Positions 63,260 through 64,000 of a DNA stretch of 64,000 nt are shown piece by piece; position 1 is the first letter of the stretch, and each line of letters opens with the position of its first letter. The position numbers were made by a program, and so were the translations under genes. This DNA comes from Bacillus aquiflavi. Its GTDB lineage: Bacteria; Bacillota; Bacilli; Bacillales; Cytobacillaceae. The notes under the pieces were generated by a model. That model was not told the origin of the DNA. It did no database searches and saw only the letters and a program-made list of their open reading frames with translations. The stretch lies in NCBI RefSeq assembly GCF_019915265.1, contig NZ_CP082780.1:1922001-1986000 (forward strand), read 5' to 3'.

Positions 63260-64000
63260 TTAAGCATCAATTTTTCCTGATTTCAAACTATCTATCATTT
63301 CATTCAAATATTCTTTAAGATGTTCCCTGTTTTCCGCTCGGTTCATCCTTACGATAAATATGGCGCCAATAAGCCACCAGCCGAGGAAAATCATCCATTC
63401 ATACGGCCAAACTAGCTGAGACGGCATACCCGGCATGTACAGTATTACAAAACCTATCGTAAGAATGAAAGAAATCCATCCAACGATCGGAAGCCTTCCA
63501 GCTTTAAACGGTCTAATCATATTAGGCTCCTTTTTTCTCAAGACGATAAACGATAAAGCAACCATACAATAGGCTAATGTAATTGTTAATCCACCAGCAT
63601 CAACGAGCCAAACAAGCATCGGTCGACCTAAAAGCGGGGCAAACGTCGTTAAAATACCAATAAAAATAATTGCATTCGCTGGAGTTTTATACTTTGGATG
63701 AATTTTCGCAAACCAAGACGGGAGAATTTTTGATTTTGCCATCGCATACAGAACACGGCTCCCACCAATAATAAAAGCGTTCCAACTTGTTAAAATTCCT
63801 GCTAATCCACCGAAGATAAGTACTTTTGCAAAGATCGAACTTCCAAAAGCGGCGCCCATAGCATCTGCTGTCGGCAGCGATGAACTGCTAATTATACTTA
63901 ATGGCAAAACATAAGAAACCCCGAAAATAATGCCGATATAAAAGAGAACGGAAAGGAATACAGAAAAGACTAGAATTCGTCCGATCGATTTATAAGGAAT
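63260..64000 (-). CDS. APC family amino acid permease, C-terminal part (runs off the window)
   Basis: The frame continues past the right edge without a start, so only about 246 C-terminal residues are present, with six or so hydrophobic segments. APC features: LTSWNAFIIGGSRVLYAMAKS, ILPSWFAKIHPKYKTPANAI and VALSFIVLRKKEPNMIRPF. It probably imports the cyclic or amino-acid substrate of the downstream HyuA/HyuB enzyme. The short charged C-terminus ends at 63260, 15 bases before hyuA. Confidence 0.88.
   Translation of the reverse strand: MPYKSIGRILVFSVFLSVLFYIGIIFGVSYVLPLSIISSSSLPTADAMGAAFGSSIFAKVLIFGGLAGILTSWNAFIIGGSRVLYAMAKSKILPSWFAKIHPKYKTPANAIIFIGILTTFAPLLGRPMLVWLVDAGGLTITLAYCMVALSFIVLRKKEPNMIRPFKAGRLPIVGWISFILTIGFVILYMPGMPSQLVWPYEWMIFLGWWLIGAIFIVRMNRAENREHLKEYLNEMIDSLKSGKIDA

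Overview
The window looks like the chromosome of a low-GC Gram-positive spore former of the Bacillaceae. The AT-rich coding, strong AGGAGG ribosome sites, T-box leaders, SigW-type promoters and a gene order like the Bacillus subtilis ypmR-ypmQ / ilvA-yplQ / dfrA-thyA / ypjP-brxA-ypgR stretch all point that way. The species cannot be told from the sequence alone.

Layout. (1) 1-7119: housekeeping genes, mostly on the minus strand (lipoprotein, SCO1-like copper chaperone, DegV, TatA, IlvA, hemolysin III, DHFR, thymidylate synthase), ending with a secreted Pro-Pro-endopeptidase-like metalloprotease. (2) 7120-19009: a Ter stress-response island (three TerD proteins, TerC, YceG, YceH/TelA, and a nucleoside-type biosynthetic block of HpcH-like lyase, two phosphoribosyltransferase-type enzymes and a HAD phosphatase). 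Two SigW-like promoters and a peculiar terminator-linked repeat lie in it, and it sits between thyA and ypjP, which are close together in B. subtilis. (3) 19109-23861: YpjP, bacilliredoxin BrxA, YpgR/CvfC, an ABC-F ATPase. (4) 23862-39109: mixed metabolic genes (GNATs, glutathione peroxidase, Fhs, MetA, MntR, LOG, dioxygenase) with an IS4 element, decayed DinB and DJ-1/PfpI genes, and a ykkC-type riboswitch in front of a NUDIX gene.

(5) 39200-59200 is an accessory island. Its centre is a complete Tn3-family transposon at 42062-52937, defined by perfect 38-bp terminal inverted repeats and a TATAC target duplication, inserted in an already frameshifted host gene. Its cargo looks like an undescribed RiPP-type natural product cluster: a 22-residue Cys-containing peptide, a 133-residue unknown protein, a polytopic membrane protein and a DUF692/MNIO (multinuclear iron oxidase, MbnB/TglH type) enzyme interrupted by one amber codon. 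It is followed by an IS630 copy and a full-length threonyl-tRNA synthetase behind two tandem threonine T-boxes. A mobile ThrRS next to a peptide-modifying system suggests, without proving, self-resistance. Resolvase, a res-like palindrome and transposase complete the transposon.

(6) To its right are a SEC-C protein with a damaged N-terminus, topoisomerase III (with a fragment of a second topB), and a 23S rRNA methyltransferase of the RlmA/TlrB family controlled by an ErmD-like macrolide-sensing leader peptide and terminators, with the stub of an MFS efflux gene. (7) 59220-64000: a hydantoinase/oxoprolinase pair (HyuB, HyuA) and the C-terminal part of an APC permease, running off the window.
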